Below are positions 1-6,062 of a stretch of 7,126 bases of DNA, piece by piece (within the stretch, counting starts at the first letter, position 1; each line of letters starts with the position of its first letter). The DNA comes from an uncultured Pseudomonadota bacterium (GTDB lineage Bacteria; Myxococcota_A; UBA9042; CAIXZC01): contig CALGBT010000809.1 of assembly GCA_937884235.1 (NCBI GenBank), positions 1 to 7,126 on the forward strand, given 5' to 3'. Below the pieces are notes generated by a model. The model was not told the origin of the DNA, did not search any database, and saw nothing but the letters and a program-made list of their open reading frames with translations. The position numbers and the translations under genes are program-made.

Positions 1-729
1 CGAGGATTGGAGTTGGTGGCCATCAACGTCGACAACTACTTCCGCTCCCTGGAATATCAGCCGCAAGACGTCACTGGAGACTACGATTATGAGACTCCTG
101 AGGCCATCGATCTGCCACTGCTCAACGACCACCTAGTAAAGCTCCTGGGCGGCAAACGCATCGACTCCCCCATCTTTGACTTCCACGCAGGCCGGCGCAC
201 AGCTGAGACCATTCCCATGAAGCTGGGTCGTAACCAGGTGGCCTTGCTTGATACCCTCCACGGACTCTACAAAGGATTGACGACCAAAATACCGGAGGAA
301 GTCAAGTACAAGGTTTACATCGAGGCGCTCGCCCAGACCCTGGATCAGGATGGTGCCTGGATCCGTTGGACCGATGTCCGTTTGCTGCGCCGCATGGCTA
401 GGGACAAAGTCCACCGCAATGTCACTCCTGATCAGACGCTGAATCACTGGCACTACGTCCGGCGCAGCGAGAAGAAGCACATCATTCCCTACGTCGGTGA
501 TGCCGACTTCGTCCTCAATGGCACTTTCCCCTACGAAATCCCCCTCTATCGTCCGCTTTTACTCTCCCACCTGGAGGCCTATCTCAGGACGGGGGGAGGT
601 CCTGTGGACGGTCGTGAGCGGGCGGAGAGAGTCTGCCGCTTCCTCTCTCGGGTGCAACCGCTCTCTGACTCCACCGCCATTCCCGGCAACTCTGTTGTGC
701 GTGAATTCATCGGCGGGAGCATTTACTGA
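1..729 (+). CDS. Uridine kinase-like nucleoside kinase (TGS-kinase type), 3' part only
   Basis: This is the C-terminal 242 residues of a phosphoribulokinase/uridine kinase family P-loop kinase, expected to phosphorylate uridine or another nucleoside in the cytoplasm. The reading frame is open to the window edge, so the TTG at base 7 is internal. The ATP-binding P-loop, and the N-terminal TGS and threonyl-tRNA-synthetase-like domains typical of this subfamily, would lie upstream. Visible landmarks are DNYF (substrate-loop region), the GDYDYETPEAIDL segment, HAGRRT, LDTLHGL, the RLLRRMARD helix with HWHYVRRSEKKHIIPY (lid-type Arg/Lys cluster), DADFVLN, and the C-terminal signature VVREFIGGSIY, which closely matches the end of TGS-type kinases. 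The position usually written EGIHGL reads DTLHGL here, a conservative acidic change. The stop overlaps the next gene's start by one base (TGATG), implying a shared transcript. Family assignment is secure; the exact substrate is not. Confidence 0.88.
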   Translation, partial: RGLELVAINVDNYFRSLEYQPQDVTGDYDYETPEAIDLPLLNDHLVKLLGGKRIDSPIFDFHAGRRTAETIPMKLGRNQVALLDTLHGLYKGLTTKIPEEVKYKVYIEALAQTLDQDGAWIRWTDVRLLRRMARDKVHRNVTPDQTLNHWHYVRRSEKKHIIPYVGDADFVLNGTFPYEIPLYRPLLLSHLEAYLRTGGGPVDGRERAERVCRFLSRVQPLSDSTAIPGNSVVREFIGGSIY

Positions 730-1298
730 TGACCATGTCTGCCACCGACCATCAGGTCCGTGACCGCCTCTCCCGTGTGGGTATCCAATGCCTGTGGCAG
801 CCGAGCCCGAACCACAATTCCCGCCCGGCTGATGCCCCTATCGACACGCTCATAGTCCACTACACAGCACTGGAATTTGAGGCCTCCATCACTCATCTCT
901 CATGCCCCGAGAAGGGGGTCTCCACACACTACGTAGTCGACCGGGACGGGACGCTGGTTCAACTCGTCTCGTTGTCCAGGCGAGGTTGGCATGCAGGCAT
1001 GAGCAGTCTCCACGGTCGCCCCGACGTGAATAGTTACAGCGTTGGTCTGGATCTGGTCTTCGTCCCCGCCACTGACCGGGAGTTCACGGCGGTCCAATAC
1101 CGCGTGCTGGGGCAGTTGACCAGAGCTTTGCTCGCCATTCTTCCCATCTCGACGAGCAATATCGTCGGCCACGAAGATGTTGCTCTGCCGCCTGGGCGCA
1201 AGACTGACCCCGGCCCTGCTTTCAATTGGACGCGCTATTTCTCTGAGGCCGATTTGGAGGGCGCATCGCCACTGGTGCTGGAAGCCGACCGCGGGTAG
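729..1298 (+). CDS. N-acetylmuramoyl-L-alanine amidase, Amidase_2 (AmpD-type) domain
   Basis: This 189-residue zinc amidase is predicted to cut the bond between N-acetylmuramic acid and L-alanine in peptidoglycan or anhydromuropeptides. The zinc ligands can be read as His44 (VHYTA), His148 (VGHEDV) and Asp160 in the GRKTDPG motif, with Lys158 beside it, as in AmpD. Other family marks are STHYVVDRDG (65-74), GWHAG (86-90) and NSYSVGLDL (101-109). The last corresponds to AmpD's SIGIELEG, so the catalytic Glu is Asp108 here. There is no signal peptide or membrane segment, so a cytoplasmic recycling role is more likely than wall lysis, although phage-like export cannot be excluded. The start at 729 has GGGAG nine bases upstream and overlaps the kinase stop; a second in-frame ATG lies at 735. 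The last 20 residues, past the conserved domain, are encoded in DNA shared with the convergent gene. I do not assign ampD because the Glu is replaced and the context differs. Confidence 0.88.
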   Translation: MTMSATDHQVRDRLSRVGIQCLWQPSPNHNSRPADAPIDTLIVHYTALEFEASITHLSCPEKGVSTHYVVDRDGTLVQLVSLSRRGWHAGMSSLHGRPDVNSYSVGLDLVFVPATDREFTAVQYRVLGQLTRALLAILPISTSNIVGHEDVALPPGRKTDPGPAFNWTRYFSEADLEGASPLVLEADRG

Positions 1299-2035
1299 AT
1301 TCCTACACCAACGGCAACCGGAAATCCCAGAACTTTGGGCTCGTTTTGCTGACCTCGCACCACCAACTGGGTGGACGATCCTCCGTCAAGGTTTACGAGA
1401 TCTCTCGCCGCCAGCTTGGTCTTGGCAAACTCGGCCAGGGAGGCCAGTTTCACCGGGAAGTTCGCCACCAGAACCAGAATCCTCCCCTGCTCATCAATGC
1501 CAATTGCTGTACGCCTGGCCAGTTCGGTGTGGTCCTTCTTCTTCACGTCGCTGTCGAGGAGCGTCGTGGGACCAGACTGGATGGCGAAGGAGACATCCTG
1601 CTCGGCCTTCACTCCAGACTTGAAATCATCGTGAACTGACACGTGAGGAACACCCTCACGATCCGCCCAGAAGACTCCCCATGTCACCGCGCGCAGGGGT
1701 TGCCACACGTCGTTGCCGCTCACCAATAGCCCCAGGGGCGCACCGCCCTCTTCGTCGAAGAAAGGTCCGTTAATACATGCGAGGGCCTCCCGGCAACCAG
1801 GCATCTGAGAAACCCGTGCAAGGCTTGCTCCCTCGGGGGGACGGAGCAGCCGGAGCTCGAATGCCCGTGGCTCAAAACGCAGCACCCGCACTCTGGCAAG
1901 GCCCCATGCGCCATATTTTACCGTAAAGAACTCGAGACCGGACCGGGCTGGGGGGCTGGCCCCCGGCGTTGAAAGGATGCCGATGGCCGCCAGCAGACCA
2001 ACCAGCAGCACTCCAATTACCCCTCCACGCATCAT
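1235..2035 (-). CDS. Phosphodiester glycosidase (NAGPA / DUF2233) family exported protein
   Basis: This 266-residue protein has a hydrophobic N-terminus (residues 5-22, Val/Leu/Ile/Gly-rich) after a single Arg, consistent with a Sec signal peptide or anchor, then a Pro/Ala/Ser stretch. The remainder matches the family of the human uncovering enzyme, which removes GlcNAc from a sugar-1-phosphodiester. Motifs in order are ACINGPFFDEEG (87-97; usually NGGFF), LGLLVSG (101-107), WGVFW (119-123), AIQSGPTTLL (151-160), RRTAIGIDEQGRILVLVA (174-191) and NLDGGSSTQL (215-224), the last being the hallmark loop. The C-terminus is a Ser/Ala/Lys-rich tail without domain character. The start overlaps the mtnA stop as ATGA, with a second ATG directly after it and no clear ribosome-binding site, so translation is probably coupled. 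Its substrate is unknown; an envelope or exported polysaccharide phosphodiester is an inference from the export signal and family. Its 3' end overlaps the amidase gene on the other strand. Confidence 0.85.
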   Translation of the reverse strand: MMRGGVIGVLLVGLLAAIGILSTPGASPPARSGLEFFTVKYGAWGLARVRVLRFEPRAFELRLLRPPEGASLARVSQMPGCREALACINGPFFDEEGGAPLGLLVSGNDVWQPLRAVTWGVFWADREGVPHVSVHDDFKSGVKAEQDVSFAIQSGPTTLLDSDVKKKDHTELARRTAIGIDEQGRILVLVANFPVKLASLAEFAKTKLAARDLVNLDGGSSTQLVVRGQQNEPKVLGFPVAVGVGIYPRSASSTSGDAPSKSASEK

Positions 2036-3096
2036 TGGATCTTGGCCGCGAGCAGGCGCCGAAGGCTAGCGCCGAAAGGGGCCTCAGCCACGCCAGCCTC
2101 AGTGATAATGGAAGTTATCAAGGAGGCCGGAGTAACGTCAAAGGCGGGGTTCCAGATTGCCGCATTGTCAGGTATCAAAACAGCCTGCCCCAACTGCCGC
2201 ATCTCCATTTCGGAGCGTTCCTCAATGGGGATGAGGTTGCCGTCAGGAAGCGTGAAGTCCACGGTTGAGTAAGGGGCTGCGACGTGCAGAGGAATGCCGT
2301 GGGCATGGGCCACGAGAGCCAGGTCATAAGTGCCTATCTTGTTGGCCGTATCGCCGTTGGCGGCAATGCGATCGGCCCCTACCACAACGCGGTCGACCCG
2401 CCCGGTGCGCATGAGATGGGCTGCGGCGCTATCGGGAATTACAGTCACATCGATGCCATCCCGTGCCAATTCCCAGGCGGTAAGCCGCCCCCCCTGGTGC
2501 AGCGGCCGCGTCTCTCGGGCGATAACCCGCACTCGCTTGCCTTGGGCAATCGCCCCGCGCACAACCCCCAGGGCTGTCCCGTAGCCGCCAGTAGCCAGTG
2601 CCCCGGCATTGCAGTGAGTCATGATGACCTCACCGTCCTGGACCAGTTCACCACCATGCTGCCCGATGGCACGGCACATAGCCACATCCTCAGCATGGAC
2701 AGTGACGGCTTCATCGGCCAACGCCTGGTAGCGCTCAGCGGCCGGCAAATCGCCCAGGGCAGAGGCTCTGCGCTGCATCCGGTCGATGGCCCAGAAGAGA
2801 TTGACCGCGGTGGGCCGAGTACCTGCCAGCAGCTTAGCAGCAGCGGCAATTCCGGCAGAGAAGTCATCCCTTCCGCCCTTGATTTGCGCTGCGGCAATGG
2901 CCAGGCCGTAGGCGGCAACAACCCCAATAAGGGGCGCCCCACGGACCTGCATCGTAACGATGGCGTGGGCGACGGCCGCGACGCTTGTACACCGCACCCA
3001 AGATTCCTGCGCGGGGAGCAAAGTCTGGTCCAGCACCGCCAAATGAGCCTTCTGGATGTCGAAGCGGAGGTGCTCGAGCGAGAAACTGTCAGTCAT
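2032..3096 (-). CDS. mtnA: S-methyl-5-thioribose-1-phosphate isomerase
   Basis: MtnA converts 5-methylthioribose 1-phosphate to 5-methylthioribulose 1-phosphate in the methionine salvage pathway, in the cytoplasm. The protein is 354 residues, the usual length. Recognisable motifs are VRGAPLIGVVAAYGLA (51-66), TRPTAVNLFWAI (93-104), THCNAGALATGGYGTALG (160-177) with the catalytic Cys162, ETRPLHQGGRLTAWEL (195-210) and GADRIAANGDTANKIGTYDL (240-259) with the catalytic Asp242. The Cys and Asp pair, with the ETRP...RLTAWEL motif, points to MtnA rather than eIF2B subunits or ribose-1,5-bisphosphate isomerase. I chose the ATG at 3096 because the conserved N-terminus (FDIQKAHLAVLDQTLLP) follows it. 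The frame is open 73 codons further upstream, but that stretch lies inside the acetyltransferase gene and looks non-coding. The start overlaps that gene's stop by 8 bases and its own stop overlaps the next start by 4, so it sits in a coupled cassette. No other salvage gene is in the window. Confidence 0.96.
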   Translation of the reverse strand: MTDSFSLEHLRFDIQKAHLAVLDQTLLPAQESWVRCTSVAAVAHAIVTMQVRGAPLIGVVAAYGLAIAAAQIKGGRDDFSAGIAAAAKLLAGTRPTAVNLFWAIDRMQRRASALGDLPAAERYQALADEAVTVHAEDVAMCRAIGQHGGELVQDGEVIMTHCNAGALATGGYGTALGVVRGAIAQGKRVRVIARETRPLHQGGRLTAWELARDGIDVTVIPDSAAAHLMRTGRVDRVVVGADRIAANGDTANKIGTYDLALVAHAHGIPLHVAAPYSTVDFTLPDGNLIPIEERSEMEMRQLGQAVLIPDNAAIWNPAFDVTPASLITSIITEAGVAEAPFGASLRRLLAAKIQ

Positions 3097-3895
3097 CGTC
3101 AACCCAGCCGGTCCCTCGATGGACCAGCACTTGTTCGTAGTGGAAACGGGAGTCGAAGCCCAGGGCCTCGAACGCATGACGCGCCGAAGAAGAACCCATG
3201 GGAACATCCAGGGCCAACAACTCGTAGGACTCAAAAAGAGAAGCACAAAGCGCAGAGGTGACATGGCGAGCGTAGCCTTGACCACGCACCCTAGGGGAGG
3301 TGACAACATTACCAAGCATAGCCAGGCCCATTTTCTGGGAGATCACATGGATGCCGGCCACACTCATCAACTCGTCGCCATCCTTGAGGCCAAAGTAATA
3401 GCCCGACTCCAGCTGGTACGGCTCAAAGAAACTGTCCGGGTAATTGGCGTAGAGTCCAACAATCCCGGCGGTGTCGCGATGGCTCAGGCGCACGATCTCC
3501 CGACCATGCGAGGAAGGCCGGAACGACTCCTGTGTCAGGACCATGCGCACCTGCTTACGCACCGCTTTGACCTTCAGGTCCGGCCCCAGAACAGCCTCGT
3601 GCTCCGGGTAACGATGGACAAGCATTCGGCCTGGAAGCTGCCCCCCCAATCTTTCCAGCAGCATTCCCAAATCCGTCGGGTCACCCCACGTGAACAGGGC
3701 TGGTGCCGACAGCCCATCGTAGACAGACATCACGGCCCGGGGTTCCCCCAGCCGAGTCATCCAGTAGTGGCGGGTATAGTCACGGTAGCCGGGGCCCATG
3801 GAACCGATCTGATAGGCATTTCTCACACGATCGTGACCAAAGAGCGCCAGCAACGCTTCCTGGTCCCGAACCCTCTCGATAACCGTATGAGCCAT
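3089..3895 (-). CDS. GNAT family N-acetyltransferase
   Basis: This is a 268-residue cytoplasmic protein with a C-terminal GNAT domain (about 130-255) expected to use acetyl-CoA. Motif A is clear: a beta-strand GNVVTSP (195-201) followed by the pyrophosphate-binding loop RVRGQGYAR (202-210), then a helix. Strand four is AGIHVIS (180-186), and SSSARHAFEALGFDSR (235-250) is the usual motif B end, Asn/Ser-ARxxFExLGF. Residues 1-120 form a second, poorly conserved domain (MGPGYRDYTRHYW, ALFTWGDP), as in two-domain FR47-like acetyltransferases. The substrate is not recognisable. The start has GAGG (3904-3901) five bases upstream. The stop lies 8 bases inside mtnA, so the two are very likely co-translated; this suggests, but does not prove, a link to methionine-salvage metabolites or an unrelated housekeeping pairing. 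Domain assignment is firm, function is open. Confidence 0.85.
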   Translation of the reverse strand: MAHTVIERVRDQEALLALFGHDRVRNAYQIGSMGPGYRDYTRHYWMTRLGEPRAVMSVYDGLSAPALFTWGDPTDLGMLLERLGGQLPGRMLVHRYPEHEAVLGPDLKVKAVRKQVRMVLTQESFRPSSHGREIVRLSHRDTAGIVGLYANYPDSFFEPYQLESGYYFGLKDGDELMSVAGIHVISQKMGLAMLGNVVTSPRVRGQGYARHVTSALCASLFESYELLALDVPMGSSSARHAFEALGFDSRFHYEQVLVHRGTGWVDDD

Positions 3896-3908
3896 GCCTA
3901 CCTCGTGG

Positions 3909-3930
3909 CCTCCAGGCTTGTCCTCCAGGC
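3909..3930 (-). repeat. Two direct copies of GCCTGGAGG in the acetyltransferase leader
   Basis: On the minus strand GCCTGGAGG occurs at 3930-3922 and again at 3917-3909, a 13-base period with four bases between copies. Each copy contains a GGAGG core, and a third GAGG follows at 3904-3901 directly before the ATG at 3895. Possible readings are a small duplication, standby ribosome-binding sites or an operator half-site pair. The length is short and nothing more can be said from one sequence. Confidence 0.4.
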
Positions 3931-3969
3931 GGCTAAGATACTAGTTGTACGCCCCTGGAAAAGAAAGAA

Positions 3970-6006
3970 CTATTTTGCAATTACGGGGGCTCCGGAAGTG
4001 GCGAAGGCACTTTGAAAAAGTGAGAGGTAGTAGGCGCGACAGACTGGGTTGTCGAAGGCGACAAAGTGGCCGTACCCTTCAAATTGCGCAAGCGCTGCGG
4101 TCGCGACGCGACCATCAGCGGCCTGCTGATTCCCCTGCACAGGAAGGGAAAGCGGTGCCAACTCCAGCAGATCAAAGCCGGGGTGGTTGTGGACCTTAGG
4201 AACAAGGGGGGAGATGCGTCCAGCAATAGCCAGCGCATCGGTTGTCACTGCCGGCGTATAGGGGTCGTCGACGCCTTCCGTGATCAACACGTTCACCGGA
4301 TTCTCAACAAAGCGATTGTCAAGATAGTAAGGGCTGTAATTGATGGGGTCTGTGGTCTCCACCAAAGTCTGAACCAGAGTCAGGACCGGATGGAAGAGGT
4401 CCAACTCATCTTCGTAGGCCAACTCCAGCAGCCCCTCCAGGGTCGCTTTGATATCGAAATTGGTGCCGCTGTCGAGCTGCTTTCGCAAAAGAATCGTGTC
4501 GGAGAGACCGCCCCCCGCCCCGGAGAGAACAGCCGCCCTCAAGTCCCTGGCCACGGCCAGAAAGAGGGCCCCGGTAAGGCCTCCCTGTGAATGCCCGAAG
4601 TAGCCAACTCGGGCCGAGTCAAAGCGCACCTGCTGCCCGGCTGCCGAGAAAGTCATCTCCTGAAGCAGCCGGGTGAGCGTCACGAAATCCAGCGCCGCCT
4701 GCCTGAAGAGACTGCGGGCCCCATACGGATTCGTGAAGTTGAAGGAGTAGAACTCCACGTCGATGGGAGGCCCGTCATACCGCTTGCCATGCAGGGGCTG
4801 GTCAATGCCGATGACGGCAATCCCGATGTCCGTGAACCACTTCGCAGTCGATTTTGTGAACCCGCTGTAGCTGCCCCCGGTGCCGTGAGAGTACATGACA
4901 ATGGGCCATCCTGCGGAAGGCATCGTCTGCCCCTTTGGGACAGTCAGCGCAAAGGTGATCTTCTCCATCCACTGAGTTTTGGGATTGCCCTCCTCGTCGA
5001 AGACTATCTCACCCTGGGAATCATAGGGCGGCTCACCAGTTTGGAAGTTGGGGGCGAGGTATTCACCTTCGAAGAGGAGATAATCGTTACCCGTAGGCTT
5101 CGACTGCACCGGTCCCACCATTTCGGGAGTGAAGTCCTCCCACAGGTAGCGTGCTGCCTGGACCATCTCCTTCACCGGGTCCTGAACCTTGAAGACGGTG
5201 GCAATGGCCACGTCCGTGGCACTCACACCGGGCGTCTCGGCGAGCCACTTCCGCAGCGGCGCGAAGATGTTGTACATGGGGGCGGAAGGGTCCTCAGACA
5301 GAGCCCTCTCTACCAACTCCGTGGTGCCAAGATGCAGCCCCTGGGCATCCAGCAGTCGGTGGGTAATCACACATGCGTAGGTATCGCCGGGGCGCAACGG
5401 AAAGCCTCCCACCGGACGGACGATGAGGGTTCGAGGCAGCAGGTAGTAGTCGTCCGCCGGCGCCTCCCGATCCCACCATCGCATCTCCACGGGGATGAAT
5501 TCACCATAGAATTGAGATTCGGCACTGACGTTGACAAGGAAAACTGGAGCGGCAGCAGAGACAGTGCCGTAAACCAACGGGAAGTAGACACTCGCCAGTG
5601 CAGCATCAAAGCGGAAGTAAATGGCAGAGTTGTTGCCAAAACCGTCCAGGCGCGCCTCGGCGATCTTGATGTACTCTTTCAGGATGGGCAATCCTGTCGG
5701 GTTGGGGAAATCCTGCAGATTGGGCCGCCCGTTGGGTCGCAACCGGGTATTGCTGGGATAGGGTTGGTCGTAGAAGGCGTTGCGCTCCTTCTCGAAAATG
5801 CCCGCGGCCCCCGGTGGGCCGGGATAGAGATCTGCCTCCAGAATGTCCTGGTCCAGGCGAGTCTCCGGGGCCGCGGCCGAATCTTCGGCCGAGCTGTCGG
5901 CAGGCGCCACGACCTCGCTCTTGGCCGAGTCTATTGTACCATCGCAGCCCGCACCGACTGCCCCTATCACCCAGAATGTCGTAGCCAGAGCCATGAATCG
6001 CTGCAT
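3970..6006 (-). CDS. Large lipoprotein alpha/beta-hydrolase (esterase/lipase-like)
   Basis: This is a 678-residue predicted surface or periplasmic hydrolase. The N-terminus is a short lipoprotein signal (hydrophobic residues 4-20) ending in VGAGC with Cys21. Position -3 to the Cys is Gly, off the usual Leu/Val, so lipidation is likely but not certain. Residues 22-62 are an acidic Ala/Ser/Asp linker. An N-terminal domain (about 65-300; PYPSNTRLRP, LDGFG, LIVRPVGGFPLRPGDTY) resembles the N-terminal region of VolA/Pla-1-type bacterial lipases. The catalytic domain carries an oxyanion-type YSHGTGG (372-378), the nucleophile elbow GYFGHSQGG with Ser473, a candidate acid in EGVDDPYTP (Asp580 or Asp581) and a candidate His647 in GYGHF. 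The substrate is unknown; a lipid or ester is an inference from the fold. The ATG at 6006 was chosen over an open frame from 6060 because it has GGGAGG six bases upstream and begins the signal peptide. Confidence 0.87.
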   Translation of the reverse strand: MQRFMALATTFWVIGAVGAGCDGTIDSAKSEVVAPADSSAEDSAAAPETRLDQDILEADLYPGPPGAAGIFEKERNAFYDQPYPSNTRLRPNGRPNLQDFPNPTGLPILKEYIKIAEARLDGFGNNSAIYFRFDAALASVYFPLVYGTVSAAAPVFLVNVSAESQFYGEFIPVEMRWWDREAPADDYYLLPRTLIVRPVGGFPLRPGDTYACVITHRLLDAQGLHLGTTELVERALSEDPSAPMYNIFAPLRKWLAETPGVSATDVAIATVFKVQDPVKEMVQAARYLWEDFTPEMVGPVQSKPTGNDYLLFEGEYLAPNFQTGEPPYDSQGEIVFDEEGNPKTQWMEKITFALTVPKGQTMPSAGWPIVMYSHGTGGSYSGFTKSTAKWFTDIGIAVIGIDQPLHGKRYDGPPIDVEFYSFNFTNPYGARSLFRQAALDFVTLTRLLQEMTFSAAGQQVRFDSARVGYFGHSQGGLTGALFLAVARDLRAAVLSGAGGGLSDTILLRKQLDSGTNFDIKATLEGLLELAYEDELDLFHPVLTLVQTLVETTDPINYSPYYLDNRFVENPVNVLITEGVDDPYTPAVTTDALAIAGRISPLVPKVHNHPGFDLLELAPLSLPVQGNQQAADGRVATAALAQFEGYGHFVAFDNPVCRAYYLSLFQSAFATSGAPVIAK

Positions 6007-6012
6007 TCTTTC

Positions 6013-6018
6013 CCTCCC
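6013..6018 (-). promoter_or_regulatory. Ribosome-binding site of the lipoprotein hydrolase
   Basis: On the minus strand GGGAGG stands six bases before the ATG at 6006. It is the strongest Shine-Dalgarno match in the window and decides the start in favour of the signal-peptide ATG over the longer open frame. Confidence 0.75.
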
Positions 6019-6031
6019 GGACGGCGCTGAG

Positions 6032-6060
6032 AGTCTATCCACATTTGGCGGGAGGCACAA
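6032..6060 (-). promoter_or_regulatory. Possible sigma70-type promoter before the lipoprotein gene
   Basis: In the 56-base gap, the minus strand reads TTGTGC (6060-6055; 3 of 6 to the -35 consensus), 17 bases, then TAGACT (6037-6032; 4 of 6 to the -10). It would place a transcript start near 6025, about 20 bases before the ATG and including the ribosome-binding site. The spacing is ideal but the boxes are weak and could arise by chance in any short gap. Confidence 0.2.
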
Positions 6061-6062
6061 GG

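Noticed and set aside
1250..1310. Bidirectional terminator at the convergent junction
   Set aside because: The only nearby hairpin (GGCG-CAT-CGCC, 1260-1270) has a 4-base stem and no following T-tract on either strand.
2032..3096. mtnA gene as an eIF2B-alpha-like or ribose-1,5-bisphosphate isomerase gene
   Set aside because: The THCNAGALATGGYGTALG and ETRPLHQGGRLTAWEL segments, with Cys162 and Asp242, fit MtnA specifically.
2284..3261. Open plus-strand frame of 325 codons opposite mtnA
   Set aside because: It lies wholly antisense to mtnA and the end of the acetyltransferase gene. Its translation is rich in Gly, Pro, His and Arg with no recognisable motif, as expected for a shadow of a GC-rich gene.
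3097..3315. 73-codon N-terminal extension of mtnA
   Set aside because: It sits inside the acetyltransferase gene in another frame, is Trp/Pro/Ser-rich with no MtnA similarity, and the normal MtnA N-terminus begins after the ATG at 3096.
3056..4015. Open plus-strand frame of 319 codons opposite the acetyltransferase
   Set aside because: It is antisense to a gene with a clear GNAT motif A and crosses an intergenic gap; it has no family resemblance.
4591..6030. Open plus-strand frame of 479 codons opposite the lipoprotein hydrolase
   Set aside because: It is long, but antisense to a gene with a clear signal peptide, ribosome-binding site and catalytic motifs. The translation is Arg/Gly/His-rich and domain-free.
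6007..6060. 18-codon upstream extension of the lipoprotein gene
   Set aside because: It would bury the signal peptide behind a charged segment, while the ATG at 6006 has a strong ribosome-binding site.
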